A stretch of 32,216 nt of DNA from positions 1 through 32,216 of the forward strand of contig CAJUFQ010000037.1 of assembly GCA_910585625.1 (NCBI GenBank). Direction: 5' to 3'. Source of the stretch: an uncultured Lachnospiraceae bacterium (lineage in GTDB: Bacteria; Bacillota; Clostridia; Lachnospirales; Lachnospiraceae). Made by a program: the position numbers and the translations under genes. Shown piece by piece: positions 24,262-32,216 of this stretch. A model generated the notes under the pieces. It searched no databases, was not told where the DNA came from, and worked only from the letters and a program-made list of their open reading frames with translations. Within the stretch, counting starts at the first letter, position 1; every line of letters begins with the position of its first letter.

Positions 24262-25087
24262 GTGCTAATTCCTTCCATATGGCAGCTTCTATCTGCGGTA
24301 ATTTTCCAACTTCCCCATGTTCTGATGCTTCCAGCATATCGCACAGCAAATCCCGAAAACTGTCATTCCCCTTATCCCTGCCAAGCTCTTTCTTTAAACA
24401 GTATATTTTTTCCATATGCTGCATAAAGTTCATGACTCCGCACATAAGCGTTATCTGCGTGCTGGAGCTGCCGTCATAGCTTTCAAAATTCCTACAATAC
24501 ACATCGCTATCCAAAGAGGAATCAGATATTCTCCTATGAAATTCCCAACCTGATTGCCAAATATTTTCTGCGTTCGCAATTTGCTGAAACCTTCCGTTAT
24601 TTTTCTTAAGGCATATTATCCTCCCATCCCTTCCGCAAAATAAGGAACGGATTTCATTCTCCGTACATCGCAGCTTCGGAAATCCGTCAGGATCCATGAC
24701 TTCAAAAACTCCGTCAGGATTTTTCTTCATATAAAGGAATCTGTTATTTCCATGATAATACAAATTTCTTATCCTTCGCACTGCCAGTTCCCCCTCAACC
24801 GGCCCATAAACAATCCCTTCTTCTGCAGACGCTATCAGTTCTTCTTCTGTTTGAGGACAGTATGAAATCAATTTTTCCCGCAAATGCATAGAATAAGATA
24901 TCGCTTTAACCGCTTCTTCGATATTTATGATAGGAACATAAAATCCCTTTCCGTCTCTCCTGTTGCAAAACCCAAAGCATCTTCTGCCCATGACGTCCAA
25001 ATGAGAAACTTTTCCGTAACCTTTGGCTGAGAAAAGCATTTCCATGGCATATTCAAACAAATCAATAGATTTTCCTGCACAAAACAT
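24251..25087 (-). CDS. BtrH-like protein with degenerate active site (operon gene 1)
   Basis: About 278 aa from MFCAGKSIDLFEY, chosen because AAAGAGG lies 5 nt before this ATG; upstream ATG 25108 and TTG 25123 lack an SD. It is homologous to the BtrH-like protein at the other end of the operon. Shared landmarks are FCAGKS versus VCCGSY, YGPVEGEL versus AGPLDMG, NRFLYM versus DHYITI, and VMDPDGFP versus CMDSEGIP. In this copy the Cys directly before the conserved Gly is Ala4, and the candidate catalytic His is Arg116, so it is probably not an acyltransferase. It could be a partner or chaperone of the active copy. Alternatively Cys3 serves as nucleophile, but the missing His argues against that. 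Its stop overlaps the decarboxylase start (ATGAAGTATAA). Confidence 0.7.
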   Translation of the reverse strand: MFCAGKSIDLFEYAMEMLFSAKGYGKVSHLDVMGRRCFGFCNRRDGKGFYVPIINIEEAVKAISYSMHLREKLISYCPQTEEELIASAEEGIVYGPVEGELAVRRIRNLYYHGNNRFLYMKKNPDGVFEVMDPDGFPKLRCTENEIRSLFCGRDGRIICLKKNNGRFQQIANAENIWQSGWEFHRRISDSSLDSDVYCRNFESYDGSSSTQITLMCGVMNFMQHMEKIYCLKKELGRDKGNDSFRDLLCDMLEASEHGEVGKLPQIEAAIWKELAHEV

Positions 25088-25169
25088 CTGAACCTCTTTT
25101 CTTAACATGGATTCAGGTGTCAAAAGATGGATTTTAATATTTCTATACCACCCTTTTGACTCCCGAATC

Positions 25170-27740
25170 CTATATTACATTAAAATGTTCTGGGTTATTT
25201 TGAAAAATCCTGCCCCAAAGCGTATCATTACCAACAAATTTACAATCTATAAATGTGCTATTTTCAAAAATCTCTTGACTGAAATTGTCGTTATTTCTAA
25301 ATTCCACTTTAATAAAACAACATTCGCGGAAATTTGCATTTTTAAAATCACAGCGTTCAAACACCGCCTCTTCCACTGTACTTCCCATAATGTTGGCAAG
25401 CTCTAAATTACAGCGTTCAAACACTGTATAATTAAAATTTGAAGATGCAAGATATGCATTCAGAAAGCTGCAATCTTCAAATCTGCTATAGCTGGAGAGA
25501 ATTGCCCTTCCATTCAGGTTGTCAAACAGCACATCCTCAAATTCAGCATATGTAAGTTCCGCCTCCGTCATGATGGTATCGCGGAAGGAGGAATATTTTA
25601 TTCTGGATTTCGTTAAGTCTATATGACTGACGTCACTTTTGTCAAATGCACAGCATGTCCACTTGCTTCCTGATGCATGGCATCCGCAAAGATTTGAATT
25701 CTGCAGATTCACCAAACAAAAACTTCCTTTATACAAAATACTGCCAGCCATCATACAGCTTTCAACGTCTGTATGGATAAATATGGCTTCCGTCAGATTT
25801 GTCCCATCCATCACGCACCCTCGCATACATACATTTTCCCATTTGCTCTCTTGCATAACTGCATTGGAAAATATACTGGCGTTCAGGCACATATCATGAA
25901 ATACAAGTTTCTCTGCCACAGTATTCACAAAGGATGCAGAGGACATATCAAGGCCAAAGTTTTCTTTTTTCCTGATATTATTCCAAATATCCGATTCTTC
26001 TCTGCTTTTTCTTCCATTATCCTTTCTTTCAATCTCCAAATCCTGAAAATAATTGCGGTCACAATCCTGAAAGCATTGTGGAATCTTCATATTATTTCCG
26101 TTGCTCTCAAAATTTATTTTTTTCATTGTTGAATTTTCAAAACTGCTGCGTACCATTTCTTTGCTGACAACATCAGTAAAATTCACTTGTGCCAATTTGC
26201 AATTTATGAAACTCGTATGGGAAAACACACTGTTATGGAATTCCACATTTATTATAAGCGTATCGTCGAATGTTGTTTCCGATAAATCGGCATCCATAAA
26301 TTCTGCGCCAGTGGCATCCACATGCAGAAGTATCATTTCTGCCAATAAGCAATTTCTGAAAGAGGAATTGCTTATTGAAGTCCCTCGGATATCGGAATTA
26401 TAGAAATTGCAACCCTCAAACCTAGAGAATGCCATATTGCTTTCCACCATATGAATCCTAGCAAACAAAGTTTTTCGGAAAAGCGATGCACGGAAGGAAG
26501 TATTTTCAAACCTGACATTATAAAAATCTGCGTCATCCATCTTGGCTGACGGATAAAATATCTCAATTTTAGGAATCCTTGCCAGGGAATTTATGGAAAT
26601 ATAAAACTTTAACATAAAAAACGCATAAAGAATATATGTATTTCTATCTTCGTCATCACATCCCTCTTTTTCTATGAACCGTAAATTTTTACCAACAATA
26701 TATACGATTTGCCGTACCTTCGCTTTCAGTTTGTGTAATATAGAACCCTCAATGGAAAATTTCTTTTCTTTTTTTACTTGCAAAGTATCACGGTAATCTG
26801 ATAATAGCTGATAAATGATAAGTATTTCTTCTATTCCAACTTTGTTTTTTTCCAATAATTCCGCATAGCGTTGTATTTCTATACACACACATGATCTTAG
26901 ATCGTCCTTAATCTCAGTATCACGCTTTTCTACCTCCTGCACAATCGTCAGCTTTGATATATACCTTGCCGCAACTGACATCCTCTCTTCTACTGACTGG
27001 CCATTCTGAAATCCTGCCGACTTATCTAAAAAAGAAAGTATGAATTTTTCCCATTCTGAAAATTTAATAATAAAATTATTTTTGTTGAAATCTTTGTCCT
27101 TATCCGCTTCGTATGGCTCAACTTCCAGAAATCTTTTCAGTCCCTTGTCTCTTTGCTGCGCATAGACTTCAATAAAAATCTTCCAATTACCCTTTCTGTC
27201 CCATCTTTTCCACATTTCGTATATTTTATCAACTATGTTAATATTTACACTATCTGCACACTCATAGATAGATTCATCAATATTAATACACCGATAAAGA
27301 AATATCAAAGAAATCAGCAGCAACAATACAACCATGATAATCCCAAAATATAAAAAACCGTCATATGTCTTATTACCTTTTACTGCTCTTTGAAACAAGA
27401 TGAGGTAGCAGGAAATTCCTACAAAGGTAATAGAATAATACATCAGCAAACGTACCCGTTCTTGCCGGTATCTTTCGATTACCTTTTTGTAGTAAGGCTT
27501 TTCATCAATCGTCCGATCCAATGCATCTTTTAAAAACACGTAGCTGGTCACTAATGTGCCAAAAATAGCTAATAATGCTGATACAATTGCTGGCCATACA
27601 ATCTCCCATGATTCTTTATTATATTTTGCCACTTTTATATGTGAACATGCTGTCTTTGTACTCTGCAAAATAAGAATAAGCATAATTACCGCAAAAATAC
27701 CGGCCCAAGCATAGAATTTTTTTATTTTCTTGTTTTCCAC
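25170..27740 (-). CDS. Membrane-anchored pentapeptide-repeat protein
   Basis: This 856-aa protein starts at GTG with AGGGGAT 8 nt upstream. Four transmembrane segments lie at about 9-26, 48-70, 99-117 and 129-149, followed by a cytosolic helical part to about 400. From about 405 to 850 runs a long series of pentapeptide repeats of the A(D/N)LXX type, rich in F at the centre (DADFYNVRFENTSF, GAEFMDADLSETTF, KNANFRECCF), expected to form a right-handed quadrilateral beta-helix. Soluble pentapeptide proteins such as Qnr, MfpA and McbG protect DNA gyrase, and McbG is an immunity factor of a toxin cluster; this one is much larger and membrane-bound, so that analogy is loose. It is the first gene of the biosynthetic operon (46 nt before the next start), which suggests immunity, scaffolding or export-related function. 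Not assignable to a characterised family. Confidence 0.85.
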   Translation of the reverse strand: MENKKIKKFYAWAGIFAVIMLILILQSTKTACSHIKVAKYNKESWEIVWPAIVSALLAIFGTLVTSYVFLKDALDRTIDEKPYYKKVIERYRQERVRLLMYYSITFVGISCYLILFQRAVKGNKTYDGFLYFGIIMVVLLLLISLIFLYRCINIDESIYECADSVNINIVDKIYEMWKRWDRKGNWKIFIEVYAQQRDKGLKRFLEVEPYEADKDKDFNKNNFIIKFSEWEKFILSFLDKSAGFQNGQSVEERMSVAARYISKLTIVQEVEKRDTEIKDDLRSCVCIEIQRYAELLEKNKVGIEEILIIYQLLSDYRDTLQVKKEKKFSIEGSILHKLKAKVRQIVYIVGKNLRFIEKEGCDDEDRNTYILYAFFMLKFYISINSLARIPKIEIFYPSAKMDDADFYNVRFENTSFRASLFRKTLFARIHMVESNMAFSRFEGCNFYNSDIRGTSISNSSFRNCLLAEMILLHVDATGAEFMDADLSETTFDDTLIINVEFHNSVFSHTSFINCKLAQVNFTDVVSKEMVRSSFENSTMKKINFESNGNNMKIPQCFQDCDRNYFQDLEIERKDNGRKSREESDIWNNIRKKENFGLDMSSASFVNTVAEKLVFHDMCLNASIFSNAVMQESKWENVCMRGCVMDGTNLTEAIFIHTDVESCMMAGSILYKGSFCLVNLQNSNLCGCHASGSKWTCCAFDKSDVSHIDLTKSRIKYSSFRDTIMTEAELTYAEFEDVLFDNLNGRAILSSYSRFEDCSFLNAYLASSNFNYTVFERCNLELANIMGSTVEEAVFERCDFKNANFRECCFIKVEFRNNDNFSQEIFENSTFIDCKFVGNDTLWGRIFQNNPEHFNVI

Positions 27741-27770
27741 TTATTTATCCCCTTGTACTTTACTTATACT

Positions 27771-27991
27771 TCCTCATGCCAATTCAATTTTTTCTCCCCG
27801 CTAATGGGCATCAGGTCTCCCCCCAACTTCGTTGGGTCCCCCCTCATGCCAATTCAATTTTTTCTCCACGATAATGGGCATCAGGTCTCCCCCCAACTTC
27901 GTTGGGTCCCCCCTCATGCCAATTCAATTTTTTCTCCACGATAATGGGCATCAGGTCTCCCCCCAACTTCGTTGGGTCCCCCCTCATGCCA
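27771..27991. repeat. Three 70-bp direct repeats with hairpins in the operon leader
   Basis: Units start at 27771, 27841 and 27911 with an exact 70-nt period; a partial fourth begins at 27981. Copies 2 and 3 are identical and copy 1 differs at about three positions. Each unit contains CCCAAC ttc GTTGGG flanked by C-runs, and a second 9-bp inverted repeat (CCTCATGCC with GGCATCAGG, one mismatch, 26-nt loop). The array lies between the promoter at 27993-28021 and the pentapeptide protein start, so it should be transcribed as 5' leader. No protein-coding role is evident. Confidence 0.9.
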
Positions 27992-27992
27992 A

Positions 27993-28021
27993 ATTATACC
28001 ATAAGGCAGGGAAAGCAGCAA
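27993..28021 (-). promoter_or_regulatory. Candidate promoter of the pentapeptide/biosynthetic operon
   Basis: On the minus strand TTGCTG (28021-28016) and a perfect TATAAT (27998-27993) are separated by exactly 17 nt. Transcription would begin near 27986, at the edge of the 70-bp repeat array. The -35 and spacer are inside the right half (minus strand) of the long hairpin that follows the arabinofuranosidase gene. Confidence 0.6.
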
Positions 28022-28052
28022 ACCATGCTGGCTTTGCTGCTTTCCTGCTTAT
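28001..28052 (-). terminator. Long hairpin after the GH127-type gene
   Basis: ATAA-GCAGG(G)AAAGCAGCAAA (28001-28022) pairs with the complementary arm ending 28052, with CCA tgc TGG at the tip; about 24 bp with two small bulges. It begins 15 nt past the stop codon of the GH127-type gene. On the minus strand it is not followed by a clean T-run, so it is a probable rather than certain terminator. Confidence 0.55.
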
Positions 28053-28066
28053 CTTTCTGATTTTTC

Positions 28067-31000
28067 CTATTTCACAACGTTAATCCTACAAGTTGCTTTC
28101 ACTTTAGGATTCGATTTGCTTATGACAGTAATCGTCGTCTTGCCTTTCTTCTTAGCTGTTACATTGCCAGAACCATTGATTGATGCCACCTTGGGATTGC
28201 TGTTCTTGTAAGTAATCTTCTTATTGGTAGCGTTCTTAGGCAAAACAGAAGTTTTCAGCTTAAAGCTCTTGCCAAGCTTAATCGTCTTAGATTTTGCATT
28301 GAGCTTCATGCTCTTAACCGGGTTCACGACCTGAATGGTTACTGTCTTTTTGATACTGCCTACCTGGGCGGTTACTTTCACCTTGCCGACTTTCTTCTTT
28401 GCTTTCAAGGTGACTGTGCTGCCGCTTGATTTTATGGTAGCATACTTCGTAGAGTTAATGCTCCATTTTACAGTACCACGTAAATTCTTCATAGTTGCCC
28501 TCAGCTTAAGGCTCTTGCCTTTTGCCAAATCTGCCATGCCCGTAATCGTGAGCGATGGTTTCAGTACGGTAATTTTGCAAGTTGCCGATATGCTGCTGTC
28601 CAGGTTACTGGTCACTGTAATTGTGGCTGTTCCCTGTTTTTTTGCCAGGACTATGCCGGTTTCGTCAACATCAGCGACAGAAGGATTGCCGGACTTCCAG
28701 GTAACGTCTTTTTCCTCTGCGCCGGAAGCTGCTTCCGTACAGTTAAGCTTCACAGCCTGCCCTACGCTTAATGTTTTCTTATCCGGGCTGACATTCAGTC
28801 CAGTAATATCCGCAAATTTAATCAACAGCTTATAGTCTGCTTTCGTTTCATGGTCTTCTGCAAATACCTGGAGCCTTACTGTGGTATCTCCGCTTCCTAA
28901 CGTGATTTTCCTGGGCTTTGTATCATCAATAAGATCTCCATCCACGTACAACAAACCAAATTGGTCTTCAAGGTCTGTCTTAATTTCCACTTGCTGGGTT
29001 GCCTTTGGCACAGTCAGCTCATAGCCTGACTTTGTCCTAATCACGGTTCCGATATTAGAAGTAAGGTTCTTGATACCGGCATTATGGCTGTATTCCGTGC
29101 TTGTAGATACATTCTTACAGATTTTCGGAGAATCTTCCCCAGCCGCCCCGCTGAATGAGATACGGATGACGTCTATCAGTTCCGTCGTGCCTTCTGTATC
29201 ATTTTTCAGCTCATAAGACTCTGCTTTTTCAATGATTTCTGCTGGTATCTCATATTTTACGCTATAGATTTCTTCCTTTCCCTGGTAATTCAGCTCATCT
29301 TCCGCAATCACTGTATCACCAACTTTAATCACCATCGTCTTACCATTATCCTCTTTGGAATACTGGCAATTCAGGTAATTTGTCTTTTCCTTATCTACCT
29401 TGAATAAATAGGAGAAACTTCCGCCTGCTTTAGCATAACGGGTCAGCTTGCCCATATCGCCGACAGATCCTGTTCCCTCTTCCGCTATACATGGGAAATG
29501 GTCTTTATCCCCTTCTGTCTGTGAGCCATATCCAATACCCACGCTGCTCAGATTCACGCGTGAATCCCGGCCTGCTTCTTTGGACGTTGTAACTTGTTGT
29601 TTTATAACTTCTGGATCTGCATTCTGGAACAGCCAGTAAATGCCATACCGCTGGTCTGTAATCTTATAGTAGGGCGTAAACTTCAAATCTTCCTTTCCGC
29701 CCCAGTCTGTGCCATTTAGTGTAAAGGTCAGGGAATCGGGAGCTTTTACCAGATATTTTTCAATGTTCCCTATATACTCTGCTACTGTATCTTCAGCCAG
29801 GACATTCAGGTTTTCTGCACTAAGCGTACCCTGGTTGGATGTTGAACCATAACCTTTATTCGTAGTCCTCTCCTGCCCATTTACAATTTTAGTGCTGCAG
29901 ACGTCACACTGCACGCCAATCTGGTAAACGCCTCTCTTATCATCCAATCCAAGCTCTGCAGCCAGTACAACCGGGCCATACTTAAAGCCATACGTTGTCC
30001 CTGCATTGTCTGGAAGAGTATAGGCACGGATACCCATCGGCAGCGTAAGCTCTACTTTATCATTATTCTTCCATGTCCTGTTCAAGGAGATATATCCATT
30101 GCTGACAGCCGTCTCTTCCGCCTTACCATTTACTGTGACGGTCGGATTGCTCATTGCCCAATCAGGCACACGCAGGCGCAGATCAAACTCTGTACTGGTT
30201 TTTCCATCCAGAAGTTCAACTGTAAACGTGGCTTTGTCTGTATCAGGAATCGTTGTCTCCTGCTTTAAGGTAACATTTTTATCTTTCCAGGTAACGTCAG
30301 AGCTGGTATATTGGTTTACAATCAGCTTATCTCCGGTATGATAGTAGAAGCTGTCTCCTAATTTCGTGAAGTTCTCAAGTCCGGTTCCGGTACAGCACCA
30401 GAAATAATTCTTCTCCAAATCAGGATTGCAGTATACCTTAAAGTATCCTGTCGCCATCGGCTGGAAATATGTAGTCATGCCAGTCTCAGCATTGACGCTC
30501 GCCATAATCGCATTGATGAAAGTATTCTCATAATAATCTGCATATTTCTTATCACCTGTGATGCGGTACAGCTCTCTTGTCAGTTTCAGCATATTATGGG
30601 TATTACAAGTTTCACAGTTGCAGTGGGAACGTTCCAAATCCAGCACATTATCTGCACCGAAGAATTCACATTCACTATTTCCGCCCGTGATATACGTGTG
30701 TTTCTCAGTAATCAATGTCCAGAAAGCTTCCGCATACTGCAAATATTTCCCTTCATCCCCCTCATCCTTCAACGCACGGTAACGGTTCAAAGCGCCCATG
30801 AACTTAGGAATCGTACAGTTTGCATGTTTGCCGTTTAATAAGTCAGGAGTACCGGCAAGCACTCCTTCAAACAATGCTGTTTCATCAAACCAGTGTGCAG
30901 CCTCTTTGAAATGGCTGACATTCGCATAATTGTCTGCCTTAGCATATTTATAAAGTTCATAGAGACAATCGTTCATACCGCCGTATTCTATGCCCAATAC

Positions 31001-32116
31001 GCGGTTCTGGATATTCGTATCCCATTTCGACGTCCTGTTGTATACCCACTCGCCAAGGTCTTCCGCCACTGTGAGGGCAGTTTTATTTCCTGTCAGCTTA
31101 TAAGTTTCCACCAGTCCATTGATAATCTTATGCATGGTATACCAAGGTACCCATTGCCCTGCATTCTCTCTTCCTTCCACAACATCAAATTGAAGTTCCG
31201 GCTTATTGACATTATCCAGCTTTGCGCCGAAAATATATCCTGTCCCACGTTTATCCTGACAGTCTTTTAATTCTGTAATCAGATATTCCAGACGCTGCTG
31301 CAGGGTAAGCCCATCTTCTCCCTGTTTATCACCGTAGCCGTTTGCGACTGCCTGTGCCGCGCCCGCCAGGTAATGTCCAAGCGTATGCCCGCCAATCAAG
31401 CTATTTTCCCAGCCGCCCGGATAAGGATTGGACGCGCCGGAATTATTATTATGTACATCTTTGGCTTTTATTTCAGATACAGAATACCCTGCCGTGAGGC
31501 GGAAATTATAGAGCAGCCTGTCCGGGTCGAACTTGTTCAGGAATTCTACTTCTTTATCTGTCACAGTATTATAATAATTATCTGTAACGGAGACGTCTCC
31601 ATAGGCAAATTCCATGATATCCTGCATATCGCTCTCTGCCAATACTTTCACCTGGAATTCCTTTGTCAGGGAGAATTTATCCTGATAGGATATGGTTGCC
31701 GTCAATGTAACCGGCACATCAGCCATCCCTACTGCAGGCCTTACAACCTTTCCAGTGGAAGATACGACTGCCTCGTTAGAACTGCTCCAGGTAATTACCG
31801 TATCATTTCCACCTTCTGTCGGAAGCGTAATGTCTGATTTCAGTTCCGTCTCGCTTAAAACCAATGCCGCATGGTCTTTGCTGACCTTTTTCCTGATATC
31901 CTCTTCTGTCGGCTCCTTGTAAGTGGTAATCAGGATATAGCAAAGGTTGATGGCTTTGTTGTCATTTCCCGTTCCCCTTAAATTAACCGTCAGCTCTCCG
32001 TCCGTCACCTCTATGACTTTCTTAGCAGGCTTTACGGCAGAAGCCTCCATCTTCTCTTTCAAGATAACCTGGTTGTCTTTTTTATAATTCAGGTAAGCAT
32101 CCGGAGATTTAGACAC
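28067..32116 (-). CDS. Secreted GH127/GH146-type beta-L-arabinofuranosidase with Ig domains (5' part missing)
   Basis: At least 1349 aa; GTG 32116 is only an internal choice because coding sequence continues upstream. Residues 1-65 look like the end of a carbohydrate-binding-type beta domain. About 70-160 is a degenerate bacterial Ig domain (ITWSSSNEAVVSSTGKV). About 165-800 is the DUF1680/GH127-GH146 catalytic region (LYNFRLTAGY, GGWENSLIGGHTLGHYL, WVPWYTMHKI). The zinc/thiolate site known from HypBA1 (Glu-x-Cys ... Cys-Cys) is present as E502, C504, C574 and C575, with C574 the likely nucleophile. A CBM-like region follows, then Big_2-type domains and a lysine-rich C terminus. It should remove beta-L-arabinofuranose from plant or glycoprotein glycans outside the cell. 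Upstream frame is broken (see next entry). Confidence 0.85.
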   Translation of the reverse strand: MSKSPDAYLNYKKDNQVILKEKMEASAVKPAKKVIEVTDGELTVNLRGTGNDNKAINLCYILITTYKEPTEEDIRKKVSKDHAALVLSETELKSDITLPTEGGNDTVITWSSSNEAVVSSTGKVVRPAVGMADVPVTLTATISYQDKFSLTKEFQVKVLAESDMQDIMEFAYGDVSVTDNYYNTVTDKEVEFLNKFDPDRLLYNFRLTAGYSVSEIKAKDVHNNNSGASNPYPGGWENSLIGGHTLGHYLAGAAQAVANGYGDKQGEDGLTLQQRLEYLITELKDCQDKRGTGYIFGAKLDNVNKPELQFDVVEGRENAGQWVPWYTMHKIINGLVETYKLTGNKTALTVAEDLGEWVYNRTSKWDTNIQNRVLGIEYGGMNDCLYELYKYAKADNYANVSHFKEAAHWFDETALFEGVLAGTPDLLNGKHANCTIPKFMGALNRYRALKDEGDEGKYLQYAEAFWTLITEKHTYITGGNSECEFFGADNVLDLERSHCNCETCNTHNMLKLTRELYRITGDKKYADYYENTFINAIMASVNAETGMTTYFQPMATGYFKVYCNPDLEKNYFWCCTGTGLENFTKLGDSFYYHTGDKLIVNQYTSSDVTWKDKNVTLKQETTIPDTDKATFTVELLDGKTSTEFDLRLRVPDWAMSNPTVTVNGKAEETAVSNGYISLNRTWKNNDKVELTLPMGIRAYTLPDNAGTTYGFKYGPVVLAAELGLDDKRGVYQIGVQCDVCSTKIVNGQERTTNKGYGSTSNQGTLSAENLNVLAEDTVAEYIGNIEKYLVKAPDSLTFTLNGTDWGGKEDLKFTPYYKITDQRYGIYWLFQNADPEVIKQQVTTSKEAGRDSRVNLSSVGIGYGSQTEGDKDHFPCIAEEGTGSVGDMGKLTRYAKAGGSFSYLFKVDKEKTNYLNCQYSKEDNGKTMVIKVGDTVIAEDELNYQGKEEIYSVKYEIPAEIIEKAESYELKNDTEGTTELIDVIRISFSGAAGEDSPKICKNVSTSTEYSHNAGIKNLTSNIGTVIRTKSGYELTVPKATQQVEIKTDLEDQFGLLYVDGDLIDDTKPRKITLGSGDTTVRLQVFAEDHETKADYKLLIKFADITGLNVSPDKKTLSVGQAVKLNCTEAASGAEEKDVTWKSGNPSVADVDETGIVLAKKQGTATITVTSNLDSSISATCKITVLKPSLTITGMADLAKGKSLKLRATMKNLRGTVKWSINSTKYATIKSSGSTVTLKAKKKVGKVKVTAQVGSIKKTVTIQVVNPVKSMKLNAKSKTIKLGKSFKLKTSVLPKNATNKKITYKNSNPKVASINGSGNVTAKKKGKTTITVISKSNPKVKATCRINVVK

Positions 32117-32216
32117 GCCCCAGGGATCGCTGCAGCAGACTGTAACCTCGTACTTGCCGTTCTCTAGGGAAACGCTGATTAATTCAAACTATTCCATGTA
32201 ATTTCTGATATAATGT
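32117..32216 (-). pseudogene. Interrupted 5' part of the GH127-type gene
   Basis: Upstream of GTG 32116 the same frame continues with protein-like sequence (ELISVSLENGKYEVTVCCSD then PWGV), typical of a secreted binding domain, until TAG at 32191-32189. Beyond it, coding resumes in another frame (IISEITWNS). One extra T in the run at 32186-32188 would join the two as WNSFELISVSL. Either a real one-base deletion or a homopolymer sequencing error; the window ends before the start of the gene. Confidence 0.6.

Noticed and set aside
27771..27991. GTTGGGT and CCCCAAC in the 70-bp units look like integron attC core sites
   Set aside because: The orientation and spacing are wrong: the AAC and GTT cores are only 3 nt apart within a unit, and between units the order is GTT...AAC instead of RYYYAAC...GTTRRRY. 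There are no cassettes and no integrase.
27771..27991. CRISPR-like array
   Set aside because: The whole 70-nt unit repeats including the part that would be spacer, so there are no unique spacers, and no cas genes are present.

Overview
The window looks like chromosome of a Gram-positive, mid/low-GC anaerobe of the Clostridia, most likely a gut or plant-polymer-associated Lachnospiraceae. This is inferred from Firmicutes-type ribosome binding sites, TTGACA/TATAAT-type promoters, a YesM/YesN two-component pair, a lipoprotein sugar-binding protein, a TelA/XpaC pair, a CmpB-type membrane protein, and very large secreted proteins with Big_2 Ig domains (one carrying a GH127/GH146 arabinofuranosidase domain). 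No taxon was identified by search. All genes but one read on the minus strand.

Layout in coordinate order. (1) 1-1700: a BlaR1/MecR1-like M56 membrane metallopeptidase without a neighbouring BlaI repressor. It is followed, with an 11-nt overlap, by a tiny secreted peptide and a strong terminator. (2) 1720-5439: a 1239-aa secreted multidomain Ig/F5-8C-like surface protein. (3) 5695-7000: a CmpB-family membrane protein with an 11-residue-repeat tail, preceded by a promoter, a structured RNA and a terminator that look like a small RNA or an attenuated leader. (4) 7103-13606: a secreted zincin-like protease, a YesM sensor kinase, a YesN regulator and an orphan solute-binding lipoprotein, closely spaced as one putative operon. 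(5) 13695-16164: XpaC and TelA. Divergent from them is a PF09818-type ABC-class ATPase (16483-18183), the only plus-strand gene.

(6) 18277-28021 is the most interesting part. Seven overlapping or abutting genes, plus an upstream membrane pentapeptide-repeat protein, form one apparent operon. In transcription order they are: a BtrH-like protein with a degenerate active site, a LysA/BtrK-like PLP decarboxylase, an acyl/peptidyl carrier protein, a radical SAM enzyme resembling the archaeosine-synthase (RaSEA)/Elp3 type, a NadE-like PP-loop amidating enzyme, a stand-alone adenylating enzyme, and a second BtrH-like protein with an intact Cys/His pair. This is a compact NRPS-free, carrier-protein-based pathway. 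Its partial logic resembles the butirosin side-chain pathway (BtrI/BtrK/BtrH), but the added NadE-like and radical SAM enzymes point to a different product. I infer that the adenylating enzyme loads an acid on the carrier, the decarboxylase acts on the tethered aminoacyl group, the radical SAM and NadE-like enzymes modify it, and the BtrH-like enzyme releases it by transfer to an acceptor. The pentapeptide protein may be immunity or target-related. A promoter and three exact-period 70-bp repeats with hairpins form the putative 5' leader.

(7) 28067-32216: a secreted GH127/GH146-type beta-L-arabinofuranosidase with Ig domains. Its 5' part appears interrupted by a one-base frameshift close to the window edge.
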